The translations under genes were made by a program, and so were the position numbers. Source: Ceratodon purpureus (Eukaryota > Streptophyta > Bryopsida > Pseudoditrichales > Ditrichaceae). From it: 64,000 nucleotides of DNA. The notes beneath the pieces are model-generated. The model did not search any database, was not told where the DNA came from, and saw only the letters and a list, made by a program, of their open reading frames with translations. Positions 44,436-54,207 of the stretch are shown in pieces (position 1 is the stretch's first letter; every line of letters begins with the position of its first letter). Location of the stretch: NCBI GenBank assembly GCA_014871385.1, contig CM026426.1, positions 108,086,070 through 108,150,069 of the forward strand. The letters are read 5' to 3'.

Positions 44436-44734
44436 GGCGTGGACATGACATCCCCGCGCTGGGACTTACCTAGTGCTACGAGCGTTTTTAGGAGCCACTC
44501 CCATTAGTTGGCTTTTTTCTTCCAAAACCCTGAAATTTTCAATTTACACCCCCTAAGGCCGTGTGGTAATTTTGAATTCAAAAATGGGGCCTGCAGCTCC
44601 AAATTACTGCAGAGGGACACCCTTAGGAATTTTAAAACAAAAAACCAAAAACTAAGGGCTCATCAACCCTGCCCCTCCCAAAAACGCTCATAGCACTTGG
44701 TAAGTCCCAGCCTCGAGGATGTCCTGTCAAAGTG
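44436..44734. mobile_element. Mutator-like MITE with 9 bp target duplication
   Basis: CTATCTTCC flanks the element on both sides (44427-44435 and 44735-44743). The terminal inverted repeats run about 57 bp from these borders inwards. The left reads GACATGACATCC, then GCTGGGACTTACC, TAGTGCTACGAGCG. The right arm, reverse-complemented, reads GACAGGACATCC, GCTGGGACTTACC, AAGTGCTATGAGCG. Long inverted repeats plus a 9 bp duplication are typical of Mutator elements. The 299 bp element has no coding capacity. Confidence 0.85.
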
Positions 44735-45221
44735 CTATCTTCCTACATTGCTTCAAGCACCCTACTGTCCAGCTTCAAATTCCAATTTAACTTAGGCCCA
44801 GTTTATACATGGGTCCCGATTGACGGCCGGCCCGAACTCTCTACTTTTCAACCAACAGGATTACTCCATTCTTTCAAATCGGGCCCAAGGGTTTTATACT
44901 AGGGCCCGTCCCAAGCATCACCATATCCTACATGGCAGCTTGAGTGGCAGTATTTTGGCGCCAAATCTTTGGGCCCAAGTGGTGCAATCGGAACAAGGTT
45001 TTCCTTGGCCCGAAGATGAAACTTGGGCCCGCATTACGTGCAAAATGGGGTTTGGAAAAGGCCGTGTAAGCCTGCCCTTTGTAGGTGAACCCCCTGCCCC
45101 CCGCTGGCAGCAGATGCCAGAATCGCTGCCTGCACGCACCTCGGTGGCGCGTCTTGAACAAAGGTCCTCGGAATATGCGAGCTGACATGATCGGGTTGGC
45201 TCAGAGTTTGGTCCAAAGTGG

Positions 45222-45226
45222 GCAGG
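45222..45226. repeat. 5 bp target site duplication, left
   Basis: GCAGG directly outside the left LTR, repeated at 54203-54207. Confidence 0.9.
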
Positions 45227-45880
45227 TGTTATCCTGGGTCATAACATGGAGCTGCCTGAGGTGAGAACTAGAGGGGCTAAGGGTAGAAGTTTGCTAGTAG
45301 CAGGTAGACTGAAGACTGACCGAGGGTATTAGTCTTGGGACACGGTCATAGGGCCATCAGGGTGTCCCTTTGAGTACTGGTCCTGGGACCGTTGGGTCTT
45401 CCACGGGCACGCGGTTTGACTCCAAGACAGTCGGGGAAGACCGACCAGTGAAGTCACGACCAAGACTCCGTGAACACCAAGAGAGAGAGAGAGAAGCAAA
45501 GGTATTCCGAGAGGGGTTTGGTAGCGGGGACAGTGCAAGGTGAGCTTAAACATGCAATGACAATCAGCAAGCAAGATGCATCCAAGTGAGATAGGGAGGG
45601 GCAGAGAGTAGAGAAGGCATAGTGTAGTATTAGCGGAGTAACCCAAGACTGTCCACGAACTCCAAGGTTCAGGCGCTTACATGAAGGGGGCAAACTGTCC
45701 TAGGAAAATCAGCTGCTATGAGACCGGACTCGACTCTAACCACAAAACTGAGGAGTGAGTTCTCTACCCTGGATACCTTGTTTATACTAATCTAACTAGA
45801 CTTCTTCCTTGTAACTCCTTGTTGCACTGTCAGTTCCATCGTCCTAGGCTATCCTCTCTAGCCTTGCTGGGGCAGTAACA
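45227..45880 (-). repeat. LTR (3' LTR in element orientation)
   Basis: 654 bp, beginning TGTTATCCTGGG and ending GGCAGTAACA on the plus strand, so it has the usual TG...CA ends. It contains a GAGAGAGAGAGA run. Confidence 0.93.
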
Positions 45881-45896
45881 TTTTGCCCTCCCTCGG
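45881..45896 (-). promoter_or_regulatory. polypurine tract
   Basis: Read on the minus strand, a purine-rich CCGAGGGAGGGCAAAA directly precedes the 3' LTR, as required for plus-strand DNA priming. Confidence 0.7.
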
Positions 45897-45926
45897 AGAG
45901 TGCAATTTGTCCCGAATTGTTGGTCT

Positions 45927-46658
45927 TCAGCCATGCGTTCGTCGATGAGCAGGTCTCCGATCCGGCCTGGTTTCCTCCCGTGGTACCTGTGCATGTCGAC
46001 GGGGAGGTGCTTGGTCTCCGTAAATGGCTGCTATGGCTGCACCCACCCCCTTATGGATTAGGTTATGTTTAGACCGGGAAGTGATGGAATGCTGATAAAC
46101 GTCATACACGGTTTTTCCTAGGACTTTGTTGCAAGCAGGGCATTGCACATGGTCAGCTTCAGGATCATTATAGAGGTTGATCAAATCCGGATTTGCAGAA
46201 AAATAACGTTTAACTTCTTCAACAGCAATTTCTAACTCGTCCCTGGCTTCATCCTCATCACTGGCCTGATCTTCAAGACCGAACTCTTCTTCTATCTTTT
46301 TTAATGCTTCCTTATGTTTCCTAAAGGATTTGGGTCGCGTGGTAACCTCGCTTGGTGATGCTTGGGGTGCAGGGGGCAGACTTGGCGAAGCTTGGGTTGC
46401 AGGAGGCAGGCGAGGTGATGGCTGTGGTGTATCCTCGGGATCCGTGAAATGCTCTGGGATATGGACTCGGTCATCCTGGGTTTCGATGTCGGAGATGGCC
46501 GCCAACTGCTGATCTTCCTGTGGCTGTGTGGCAGGGCTGAGGGGTGCGAGCTCCACGTGCGGTAGTGGAGACATGGCCTCGAGCTCCATGTTGTCCCAAT
46601 CGTTTTCTGACTGCTCTAACTCCAAGGCTACGAGTGCTTCATCGATGCACTGGTTCAA
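45927..46658 (-). CDS. retrotransposon extra ORF B: Pro/acidic protein with a zinc-finger-like motif
   Basis: An open frame of 243 codons between ORF A and the polypurine tract. The first half is acidic and Pro/Ser-rich with a repeated LPPATQASPS/LPPAPQASPS unit. A predicted helical stretch (KHKEALKKIEEEFGLEDQ) follows, then a zinc-finger-like site CPACNKVLG with a His pair further on (YQHSITSRSKHNLIH). The tail is Arg/His-rich. It has no similarity I recognise to gag or pol. The zinc site and basic tail suggest nucleic acid binding, which is inference. Confidence 0.5.
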   Translation of the reverse strand: MNQCIDEALVALELEQSENDWDNMELEAMSPLPHVELAPLSPATQPQEDQQLAAISDIETQDDRVHIPEHFTDPEDTPQPSPRLPPATQASPSLPPAPQASPSEVTTRPKSFRKHKEALKKIEEEFGLEDQASDEDEARDELEIAVEEVKRYFSANPDLINLYNDPEADHVQCPACNKVLGKTVYDVYQHSITSRSKHNLIHKGVGAAIAAIYGDQAPPRRHAQVPREETRPDRRPAHRRTHG

Positions 46659-46801
46659 GAAGTCTTGCGGGGGATCCGTGGCTTTTTGGGGGTGGGTGAG
46701 CAGCCACTAATATGCATTGGTTGCAATCAATTTGGCTGCATTGTGCACCCACCCGACCTTGTTGGCCTCGAATGTCTGCATTGCAAGTCTGCAGCCATCT
46801 T

Positions 46802-48721
46802 CTACTCCTGGATCTGCGCCACATCCTCGTTGCTATGTGAGCTCTGCCCCTGTGATGCCAAGGTCTTGCATCTGGCCAAGTATTCTTGGTTCTGCTGCTC
46901 CAACTGCTTGGTGTGCTCCAACGCGGTCGCCTTCTCCCTTGTAAGCATTTCCACGCTCGCATGGGTGGCGGCTAACTCTAGTTCCAAATTAGCAACTTGG
47001 TCTCGGAAATTAGATAGTGTCTGTGTTGTTTCCTCTTGCTGTTTGCGATGTTCTGTACGGGCCTGCTCCAGCAGGCGTTGTGCTTGCTCCTTGGCTCCTT
47101 GGATTGCAGCAGTCAGTCGACGCTTGTATCGTTCTTCGATGCCCTGATGTTCCTCCTTCTCCTTCTCTGCAGTGCGGATCCACTCCAACATCTCTGTCAT
47201 GCAGCCCGTGAGTGCGGTGGTTTTGGTGTGGAACTTGGTTGCCACGGGTCCCCAGGCTGTTGCTGCTACTGCTGCTGCTGTGATCGGCTCCTTGCTCCTG
47301 GGGCGCTTGCTGGGACCTGGGAGAGCGGGGTCTCGAGCCGTGGCCGTGGCGATCTCCCTCTGGATGTCAAAGAAGGTTCCCATGAGGGGCGGTCTGTTGT
47401 ATCGCTTGTGGAAGGCCAAGAAGTGGGCGATGTAGGCTGTTAAAAACTGACCCACGGGGCTACTGTAATCGAGGCGCTGCCGGTACCCACGCATCTGGAT
47501 GAGAAAATTCTCTTCCACCATGAGGCCCCAATTAATCTTCTCTCCGAGGTCAGCCAAGAGCAGTAGGGACAACTGCGATGGCAGGATGCCATTGCAGTTG
47601 TTCTGGAAGTACACCTGGGATAGAACACCACGCATTCGGGAAAACCATGGATCCTTCATGTGATTTCCTAATGCGAAGACATCATACCTTGAATCCTTCC
47701 GGGGCTCCAAGCTGCCTACTCGAGCCAAGATGTCGGGTTGGGGGTAGCGCGATCCTTCGTTCCATGCGGTGGCGCCTAGTCCGTCCCAGCCGAAGAACTT
47801 GTAGAGATACCTGCTGGTATACTCCACAAGCACGCCCTCCACGACACCAGCCGGGTGAGTTGCTGAATCACTCTGAGTGCGCATAGAGTTCACGAATTCG
47901 GTGCAATGCTTGATGTTAACCTTCCCATCAAGCGCGGTCCAGTAACGTGCTAACCCTGTCTCTGTGAGCCAGATGAGGTCCGGCTGCCTCTTCCATTCCA
48001 TGATCATGCGTGGGACATGGAATGGCGGCTGGACCTTGCGGCTCTCCATGTGTGCTAATTCGGTGCAGTGTTTTGCAGGTACGTAGCAGTGGCAGTGAGA
48101 GCGCAATGCAGGGAGCTGAAGAGATAAGGAAGAAGACAATGAGCCGGCAAGGCCTTGGGATGTACTCAGCGCGTATTCATGGAAATGCTTGGAGAATGGT
48201 GCACCGAGACACCATGAGGACAGAGAGGTGGCCAGACGCAAAGGGAAATGGAAGCTGAGGGAAGGAATTGGGTGGTGAGCTGAGGCAGCCCCATGGGACC
48301 TTGGCGGCCGTGACGGGATAGATGGGAGCTGGAGAAGACAGTCTGGCTGGACTCTACCTAGCTGCCTGCCCCACGATGATTGTGGCGGCTGAGGCCTATG
48401 AGTGTGGGGGCTAAGGGGAACTTGAAGTGTCCCCTCGATGTGACTGTCCATGGAGTCCTGGCTACCATGTAGGCATACCTGAACTAGGCTAATGTGAATT
48501 TCCATGGGGTCCAAGGGTTCCTTGGACTGGGCTGTTTCCTTGGGGTCTTCATCATTCTGTGCCTCAGTGGCCATGGTTTTATAAATCTCCCCAAGGCTAA
48601 GCGTGGGGGCGGTTTCCGTGGTGACCGAATGATAATGCTTAAGTTTGGTGGAATAAACAATGGTAGCATGTTTGTCAAAGTAATCGTTATTTACCAATAG
48701 GACAGTATTATTTGGAAGCAC
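46802..48721 (-). CDS. retrotransposon extra ORF A: helical domain plus long coiled coil
   Basis: A long open frame (639 codons) in the position where Athila-type elements have an env-like gene. I see no signal peptide, transmembrane segment or envelope hallmark. The first ~220 residues are of low complexity. A globular part follows (WFSRMRGVLSQVYFQNNCNG, then GEKINWGLMVEENFL and FLTAYIAHFLAFHKRYN), which resembles plant transposon-associated helical domains. A long charged coiled coil (EKEKEEHQGIEERYK onwards) ends the protein. The 'INW' site recalls 'VDWAELA' and 'VNWAAYA' in the two genes at 13 and 19 kb. Function unknown; a structural or DNA-binding accessory protein is possible. Confidence 0.55.
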   Translation of the reverse strand: MLPNNTVLLVNNDYFDKHATIVYSTKLKHYHSVTTETAPTLSLGEIYKTMATEAQNDEDPKETAQSKEPLDPMEIHISLVQVCLHGSQDSMDSHIEGTLQVPLSPHTHRPQPPQSSWGRQLGRVQPDCLLQLPSIPSRPPRSHGAASAHHPIPSLSFHFPLRLATSLSSWCLGAPFSKHFHEYALSTSQGLAGSLSSSLSLQLPALRSHCHCYVPAKHCTELAHMESRKVQPPFHVPRMIMEWKRQPDLIWLTETGLARYWTALDGKVNIKHCTEFVNSMRTQSDSATHPAGVVEGVLVEYTSRYLYKFFGWDGLGATAWNEGSRYPQPDILARVGSLEPRKDSRYDVFALGNHMKDPWFSRMRGVLSQVYFQNNCNGILPSQLSLLLLADLGEKINWGLMVEENFLIQMRGYRQRLDYSSPVGQFLTAYIAHFLAFHKRYNRPPLMGTFFDIQREIATATARDPALPGPSKRPRSKEPITAAAVAATAWGPVATKFHTKTTALTGCMTEMLEWIRTAEKEKEEHQGIEERYKRRLTAAIQGAKEQAQRLLEQARTEHRKQQEETTQTLSNFRDQVANLELELAATHASVEMLTREKATALEHTKQLEQQNQEYLARCKTLASQGQSSHSNEDVAQIQE

Positions 48722-49051
48722 CAGCTGAACCCTGTACGGCCCATGCCATATTGATTCAAATTTAGTCTTCCTAATTTTTGGGTCTCGGGGGCACCATAAA
48801 ACTTGGTCGCCTTTTTCAAAAGCCCGGATTGGTTTGGAAGCTTGGAAGTACCTTGCAGTTTTTTCCTCTTTGTTTTGGATGTTTTAAAGTGCAAAGGCTC
48901 GAACTTCCTCTAGATGGTGGATGTCCCTTAGCCGAGCAGCCAGGACTCGATGGGGCGTGTAGTCCTTGGGATCCAGGGATTGGAACGTGGGGGCTATGTA
49001 TTCGGTAGGTAGTAGAGGTTGTGTGCCATATACCATTTCGAAGGGGCTTAC

Positions 49052-51649
49052 CTAGGTAGCTGTTTTTGTGGCAACACGGTATGCCCACAGGGCTGCAGGC
49101 AGACAGTCATCCCAATCACTCTGATTTGCATGTATGAACCTACGTAACATGTTGATCAAGGTTTTATTGGTAGACTCTGCCTGTCCATTTCCTTGGGGGT
49201 AGTAGACTGTGCTAGTTCTGTGTTTGATGATGTGATTATCCAAGAGGTCTTCTATTACTGCGTTTACAAAATGGCTTCCTTGATCGGACACTATCTCCAA
49301 GGGGCAGCCAAAACGGGTAATAATATTTTCATATATGAAAGTTGCTGTGACCATGGCCGTGTTCGTTCTGAGAGGTTTTGCCTCAACCCACTTGGTGGTA
49401 TAATCCGTGGCTACCAAGATGTACTTGTACCCCTGCTTGGTTGCGGGTCTAATGGGGCCAACAAAATCTAGCCCCCAACGCTGGAATGGTCCCAACGGCG
49501 GGATGGATTTTAATGGTACACGGCCTTGATATTGAAAATTCGTGGTAGAAATTTGGCATGCATGGCAGTGCTTAACATACTCGTGGACATCCTTGTGTAA
49601 TGTTGGCCACCAATAGCGGGCAGTCAAAATTTTCTTGATCGTGGTGTCAGGGCCTTGGTGACCACCTGCAGGTCCGTCATGGAGAATGGCAATTATGTTT
49701 TGTTCCTCTCCCGTGGGGACGCAGAGGCGGGTTTCCTGGTCTGGTCCGAGGCGGTAGAGTTGTCCCTGAACCACGGTATATGGCAAGGTTGTACGTACGA
49801 AACTGACTTTCCTTGTCCTTGAGAGGCCTTCTGGGGTTACTCCTTGAGTTAGATAGCGTATGATGTCTCCACGCCAGTCCGTGGGAATACTAATTTCAAG
49901 GCTAGCAGTCTGGATATACGGCTCATTAAATGAATCATCAATGCCTTGCTCGGTTGCCTTGGAATCCCTGGATAGGAAATCAGCCACTATGTGCCGTTTG
50001 CCTGGTACATAAACTACTTCAAAATCATATTCCAGGAGAATCATGATCCAGCGGGCTACTCGCCCTGTAACCAAGGGTTGATTTACCAGGTAAGATAAAC
50101 TATGATGATCAACCATAAAACGGAACTTGTTGCCTAGGAGATAATGGCGGAATTTCTTGACAGCATAAATCATGGCCAAAGCTTCTCTTTTGGTGGTAAA
50201 ATAATTCTTTTCGGCTTGATTCAACAGGCAACTAGCGTATGCTACTGGTTGGTCATATTTTCCATTCAAGTTCTGAGCAAGCATGACACCCACGGCGATA
50301 TTGGAGGCATCTGTATGAACATGGAATGGTTTGGACCAATTTGGGGCTATGAGAATTGGGGCCCGAGAATAAGCTATCTTGATTTTTTCCAAGGCAGCCT
50401 GGGCTTCAGGGGTCCAGTCCTGAGGGTACTTGTACTTTGCGTGGTTCAATGCTGTGATAGGGGCAGTGATATGGGCTAACTTCTCTATGTATATTCTGTT
50501 AAACTGAGATAAGCCCAATAATCGTTGTATCCCCTTCTGATCTGTGGGAGGGGTGATGGCTAGGATATCCTTGATTTTCTCGGGATCCGGGAGTTTTCCG
50601 TATTTGCATACGATGTAGCCGAGGATCACACCCGCAAAGAAGAGAAACATACATTTCTCTGCATTCAAACTAACCCCGTTGACTCGGCAAGCTTCGAATA
50701 TTTGCCTGAGTTGTGACACATGATCTTTAATCTGTCCATAAACCGTTCCATCATCGAGATATATTCTAAAGAATCTTTTCAAATAGGGTCTAAAAATTAA
50801 TTCCATGACACGTTGGAAAGTCATGGGTGCATTTTTAGCTCCGAAAGGCATTCTTTCAAACTGATAAGGTCCCCATTCGGTAGAGAAAGCCGTTTTATTT
50901 TTATCGTGCTCAGCCATGGCTACTTGGTAATATACTGAAAAACAATCTAAGAAAGAGTACATCTCATGACCAGCTAATTCATCAATAATTTCTTCCATGT
51001 AAGGCAGGGGGTAATGATCTTTCTTGGTAGCCGCATTTAATTTACGAAAATCTACGCATATTCTCAAGGTTCCATTTTTCTTGGGAATAATCACCATGGG
51101 AGATAACCAGGGTGCAGAGTCCACTGGTGAAATGAACTTGGCTTTCAAGAGTTTGTCCAGTTCAGCCTTGACTCGTACTGCGTAATTCGGGTTCATTCGG
51201 TATCTCCGTTGTTGGACTGGGGTTGCATTCGGGACCAGGTCTATAGTGTGTTCTGCTAGCGTTGGAGGTATCCCTTTTAGATCTTCGTGGCCCCATGCAA
51301 AAATGTCCTGGTATTCATGGAACAGGGCTATCGCGGCTTGTTTGATTTGCTCAGGGGCATCGGCGTTGATTTTGATATACTTGGGGTTTTCTATGGTTCC
51401 CAAGTTTACTAATTCTACTTTGTCTTTAGCACCATGAGACCAACCAGTAATCACTTCCTTTTGCAGAGCTTGGTCTGCAGGAATAGCATTTACGGTTACT
51501 GCTTCTTGAGTTTCCTGGGAAAAATGTGGAGGTATGTCCATTTTGTCTTGCTCAGCTACCATGCTTGCCAAGTGAATTTCTGCTACTGGAATCAAGTCAG
51601 GATCTGATTCCTGGACCAATCGTGTATTGCATTCATATCTCTCAGCCAT
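49052..51649 (-). CDS. pol: retrotransposon pol: reverse transcriptase, RNase H, integrase
   Basis: Domains in order on the minus strand: reverse transcriptase with [29 protein letters not shown] and the active site YLDD; RNase H with [13 protein letters not shown] and [19 protein letters not shown]; then the integrase HHCC finger ([17 protein letters not shown]) and core blocks [18 protein letters not shown] and [10 protein letters not shown]. This order (RT-RH before IN) is that of Ty3-type elements. No chromodomain is visible. Reverse transcriptase copies the element RNA and integrase inserts the DNA. The start overlaps the protease frame, as these elements often express pol by read-through or frameshift. 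Confidence 0.9.
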   Translation of the reverse strand: MAERYECNTRLVQESDPDLIPVAEIHLASMVAEQDKMDIPPHFSQETQEAVTVNAIPADQALQKEVITGWSHGAKDKVELVNLGTIENPKYIKINADAPEQIKQAAIALFHEYQDIFAWGHEDLKGIPPTLAEHTIDLVPNATPVQQRRYRMNPNYAVRVKAELDKLLKAKFISPVDSAPWLSPMVIIPKKNGTLRICVDFRKLNAATKKDHYPLPYMEEIIDELAGHEMYSFLDCFSVYYQVAMAEHDKNKTAFSTEWGPYQFERMPFGAKNAPMTFQRVMELIFRPYLKRFFRIYLDDGTVYGQIKDHVSQLRQIFEACRVNGVSLNAEKCMFLFFAGVILGYIVCKYGKLPDPEKIKDILAITPPTDQKGIQRLLGLSQFNRIYIEKLAHITAPITALNHAKYKYPQDWTPEAQAALEKIKIAYSRAPILIAPNWSKPFHVHTDASNIAVGVMLAQNLNGKYDQPVAYASCLLNQAEKNYFTTKREALAMIYAVKKFRHYLLGNKFRFMVDHHSLSYLVNQPLVTGRVARWIMILLEYDFEVVYVPGKRHIVADFLSRDSKATEQGIDDSFNEPYIQTASLEISIPTDWRGDIIRYLTQGVTPEGLSRTRKVSFVRTTLPYTVVQGQLYRLGPDQETRLCVPTGEEQNIIAILHDGPAGGHQGPDTTIKKILTARYWWPTLHKDVHEYVKHCHACQISTTNFQYQGRVPLKSIPPLGPFQRWGLDFVGPIRPATKQGYKYILVATDYTTKWVEAKPLRTNTAMVTATFIYENIITRFGCPLEIVSDQGSHFVNAVIEDLLDNHIIKHRTSTVYYPQGNGQAESTNKTLINMLRRFIHANQSDWDDCLPAALWAYRVATKTAT

Positions 51650-52236
51650 GGTCTTCCCAAGATGACAGGGAAGTTACTACTATCAGGCATATCAATCACT
51701 ACAAAGGTAGCTGGGGTAGATACTCCATGTGTAGTAATGGCTACGGTTGATATTATGCCCAAGGGTGTTACTGGAGCATCATTTGCCATTCGCAGGATAA
51801 ACCGGGCTAACTTGGGTGATGGTAATCCCAATTGTTTTCTTAAATAATTGCTCATAACATTAACTCCTGATCCTCCATCTACTAATACATTGGTTAATTC
51901 ATGGTTTCCAAGTTGTAAATGTATCACTGCAGCATCCGGATCCAAGGTAGTAGCATTAACTTCAACAACCTCTAGATTGGATGGTTCATCCGGTGAGGCT
52001 GTTTGCTGTAAGTATTTCTGAAGTTCTGGGCTTAATTTGATTAACTTGGACAATGTGATGGTGACATTGGTGTCATTTAAAATCTGCTGTAATGACGAGG
52101 TGTCGTGGGAACCTTCTAGCCCCTTTTGTAGGTCTTGCCTGATTCTATGCAGTCTTTCCCAATGATTTTCCGAAAATGGTTTTCTGTGTTCAACGACATG
52201 TTCGTCCGGAGCAGTTTTGGATCTAGTGGTTACCAC
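51592..52236 (-). CDS. retrotransposon aspartic protease
   Basis: A 214-codon frame between gag and pol. The catalytic site of a retroviral-type aspartic protease is seen as [14 protein letters not shown], with the flanking strands typical of plant Ty3 elements and [17 protein letters not shown] towards the end. The enzyme cuts the gag and pol precursors. The first ~80 residues are a helical linker. Confidence 0.8.
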   Translation of the reverse strand: MVTTRSKTAPDEHVVEHRKPFSENHWERLHRIRQDLQKGLEGSHDTSSLQQILNDTNVTITLSKLIKLSPELQKYLQQTASPDEPSNLEVVEVNATTLDPDAAVIHLQLGNHELTNVLVDGGSGVNVMSNYLRKQLGLPSPKLARFILRMANDAPVTPLGIISTVAITTHGVSTPATFVVIDMPDSSNFPVILGRPWLRDMNAIHDWSRNQILT

Positions 52237-52302
52237 GGCCGTGCTGATTGTGCATACATTAGTTTCGACTCCATGGACCTCAGTAAGTGTGACACCTCCT
52301 CG

Positions 52303-53478
52303 TCAAGGGGTTCCAGGAGCTTTCAAATGTTCTCCGGTGCCATGAGTCCCTGGGTTAGTACGGTACTGGGCCCATCTCTGATGTAGCTGTGGACAGTCTC
52401 TCCGTCGATGGGTTACTGATCCACATTCCCAGCAGGCATCGCTTCGGCTGGGCTGGAAAGCATCAACATTGATTTCCTCTGGATACACGGCTCCCGTGGT
52501 AGGACGGGGACGGCGGTTCTTTTCAGTTCTAGAAGGGGTATTAGCATACCAGCAACGTCCTCCATGGATTTTTCCACAACTGGAGCAGGGAGTTACTGGT
52601 GATCTAATTTCGGGTCGTAAATTTGGCAAAGGTAGCAAGGGTGTTTGGGTTTTGTTCAAGGCCCCTAACTCTCGGCTAATGTCATTTGCCGCGCTCAGAA
52701 TATCTTGTAAAGTCTTAACCCCACGGATTACAATGCCTTGTTGAATCCATGGTAACAGTCCTTTTTTAAACCATTCGCAAAGATAATCTTCCTCAGGTCT
52801 CTGACTTAGTTTGTCAGCCAGTTGTTTGAATCTATCGTAGAACTTGTCTACGGGTTCATTCCTGTCCTGAGTAATGCTACCCAAAGCTCTCAGGACCTCA
52901 GAACTGGTTTTAAGTTTTCTAAATTTATGTAGAAAACTCCGTTCCATGTCTTCCCAGGTTGCGTGGGAGTGTTCAGTTTCAAAATCAATGTACCAATTAA
53001 TGTGGTTTCCTTGGAGTGTGGTGCCGAAAATGTTTTGGAGATCTTCAGTGCTGGTGACCCCATTTGTACGGGCAATAACTTTGAAACGTCTGATGTGCCA
53101 ATCTGGATCCCCTGATTCATCAAACACAGGGTATGAGATTTTGGGATACTTGGTATGTTTACCTAGGTCTCCTTGGATAGGTCCTGTGGCAGCAGTATGA
53201 TTTTCTCGGGGTAACGTTGTGGACCTTATAGTTTCAGGGAGGGCCTCTGAAGCCTGAGCCATGGGGTGGAGAGCCTCCTGTGTCCTACTTTCTTGTAATG
53301 TGTGATATTGTGCACTGAGTAGCTCTAACTTGGCGTTAGTAGCCTCGTTTTTGGCTACCAGATCAATCATTTGTTGCCTCATCCATACTAGGAATTCTTT
53401 CGTGGATTCGGGGTCCTCTTGTTGAGCAGCGTCTTCTGCTACATTAATTCGCTCCAAAGGGAGTTTCCTTGGAGGCAT
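52303..53478 (-). CDS. gag: retrotransposon gag (capsid and nucleocapsid)
   Basis: A 391-codon frame starting shortly after the 5' LTR. It contains the plant gag core (TKYPKISYPVFDESGDPDWH, then ATWEDMERSFLHKFRKLKTS and YDRFKQLADKLSQRPEEDYL) and a CCHC zinc knuckle CWECGSVTHRRRDC near the end. Gag forms the particle shell and the knuckle binds element RNA. Confidence 0.85.
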   Translation of the reverse strand: MPPRKLPLERINVAEDAAQQEDPESTKEFLVWMRQQMIDLVAKNEATNAKLELLSAQYHTLQESRTQEALHPMAQASEALPETIRSTTLPRENHTAATGPIQGDLGKHTKYPKISYPVFDESGDPDWHIRRFKVIARTNGVTSTEDLQNIFGTTLQGNHINWYIDFETEHSHATWEDMERSFLHKFRKLKTSSEVLRALGSITQDRNEPVDKFYDRFKQLADKLSQRPEEDYLCEWFKKGLLPWIQQGIVIRGVKTLQDILSAANDISRELGALNKTQTPLLPLPNLRPEIRSPVTPCSSCGKIHGGRCWYANTPSRTEKNRRPRPTTGAVYPEEINVDAFQPSRSDACWECGSVTHRRRDCPQLHQRWAQYRTNPGTHGTGEHLKAPGTP

Positions 53479-53527
53479 GGTGAGAGTTTAGTTTTCAAGG
53501 AGTATTTGGAATAACCTCAGCAGACCA

Positions 53528-53545
53528 TCCCCAGCATGGTCGCCA
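53528..53545 (-). promoter_or_regulatory. tRNA primer-binding site
   Basis: The minus strand reads TGGCGACCATGCTGGGGA three bases after the 5' LTR; its complement ends in CCA as a tRNA 3' end should. I cannot name the tRNA safely. Confidence 0.7.
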
Positions 53546-53548
53546 AAA

Positions 53549-54202
53549 TGTTATCCTGGGTCATAACATGGAGCTGCCTGAGGTGAGAACTAGAGGGGCT
53601 AAGGGTAGAAGTTTGCTAGTAGCAGGTAGACTGAAGACTGACCGAGGGTATTAGTCTTGGGACACGGTCATAGGGCCATCAGGGTGTCCCTTTGAGTACT
53701 GGTCCTGGGACCGTTGGGTCTTCCACGGGCACGCGGTTTGACTCCAAGACAGTCGGGGAAGACCGACCAGTGAAGTCACGACCAAGACTCCGTGAACACC
53801 AAGAGAGAGAGAGAGAAGCAAAGGTATTCCGAGAGGGGTTTGGTAGCGGGGACAGTGCAAGGTGAGCTTAAACATGCAATGACAATCAGCAAGCAAGATG
53901 CATCCAAGTGAGATAGGGAGGGGCAGAGAGTAGAGAAGGCATAGTGTAGTATTAGCGGAGTAACCCAAGACTGTCCACGAACTCCAAGGTTCAGGCGCTT
54001 ACATGAAGGGGGCAAACTGTCCTAGGAAAATCAGCTGCTCTGAGACCGGACTCGACTCTAACCACAAAACTGAGGAGTGAGTTCTCTACCCTGGATACCT
54101 TGTTTATACTAATCTAACTAGACTTCTTCCTTGTAACTCCTTGTTGCACTGTCAGTTCCACCGTCCTAGGCTATCCTCGCTGGCCTTGCTGAGGCAGTAA
54201 CA
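53549..54202 (-). repeat. LTR (5' LTR in element orientation)
   Basis: 654 bp, same length as the other LTR and differing at about five positions, all in the last ~180 bases on the plus strand. Confidence 0.93.
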
Positions 54203-54207
54203 GCAGG
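54203..54207. repeat. 5 bp target site duplication, right
   Basis: GCAGG, identical to 45222-45226. Confidence 0.9.

Larger units (their letters stand above)
45227..54202 (-). mobile_element. Ty3-type LTR retrotransposon with two extra ORFs
   Basis: An 8976 bp element in minus orientation between a GCAGG duplication. It has 654 bp LTRs, a primer-binding site, gag, protease, reverse transcriptase/RNase H and integrase, then two additional sense-strand frames before the 3' LTR. The two LTRs differ at about five positions (under 1%), so it is young. The motifs fit the non-chromodomain Tat/Athila-like side of plant Ty3 elements. It is nested in a Harbinger-like element. It looks largely whole, with probably only one or two breaks. 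Confidence 0.9.

Noticed and set aside
44928-45188. Short frames around 45 kb on both strands
   Set aside because: They lie inside the interior of the Harbinger-like element and show no domain.
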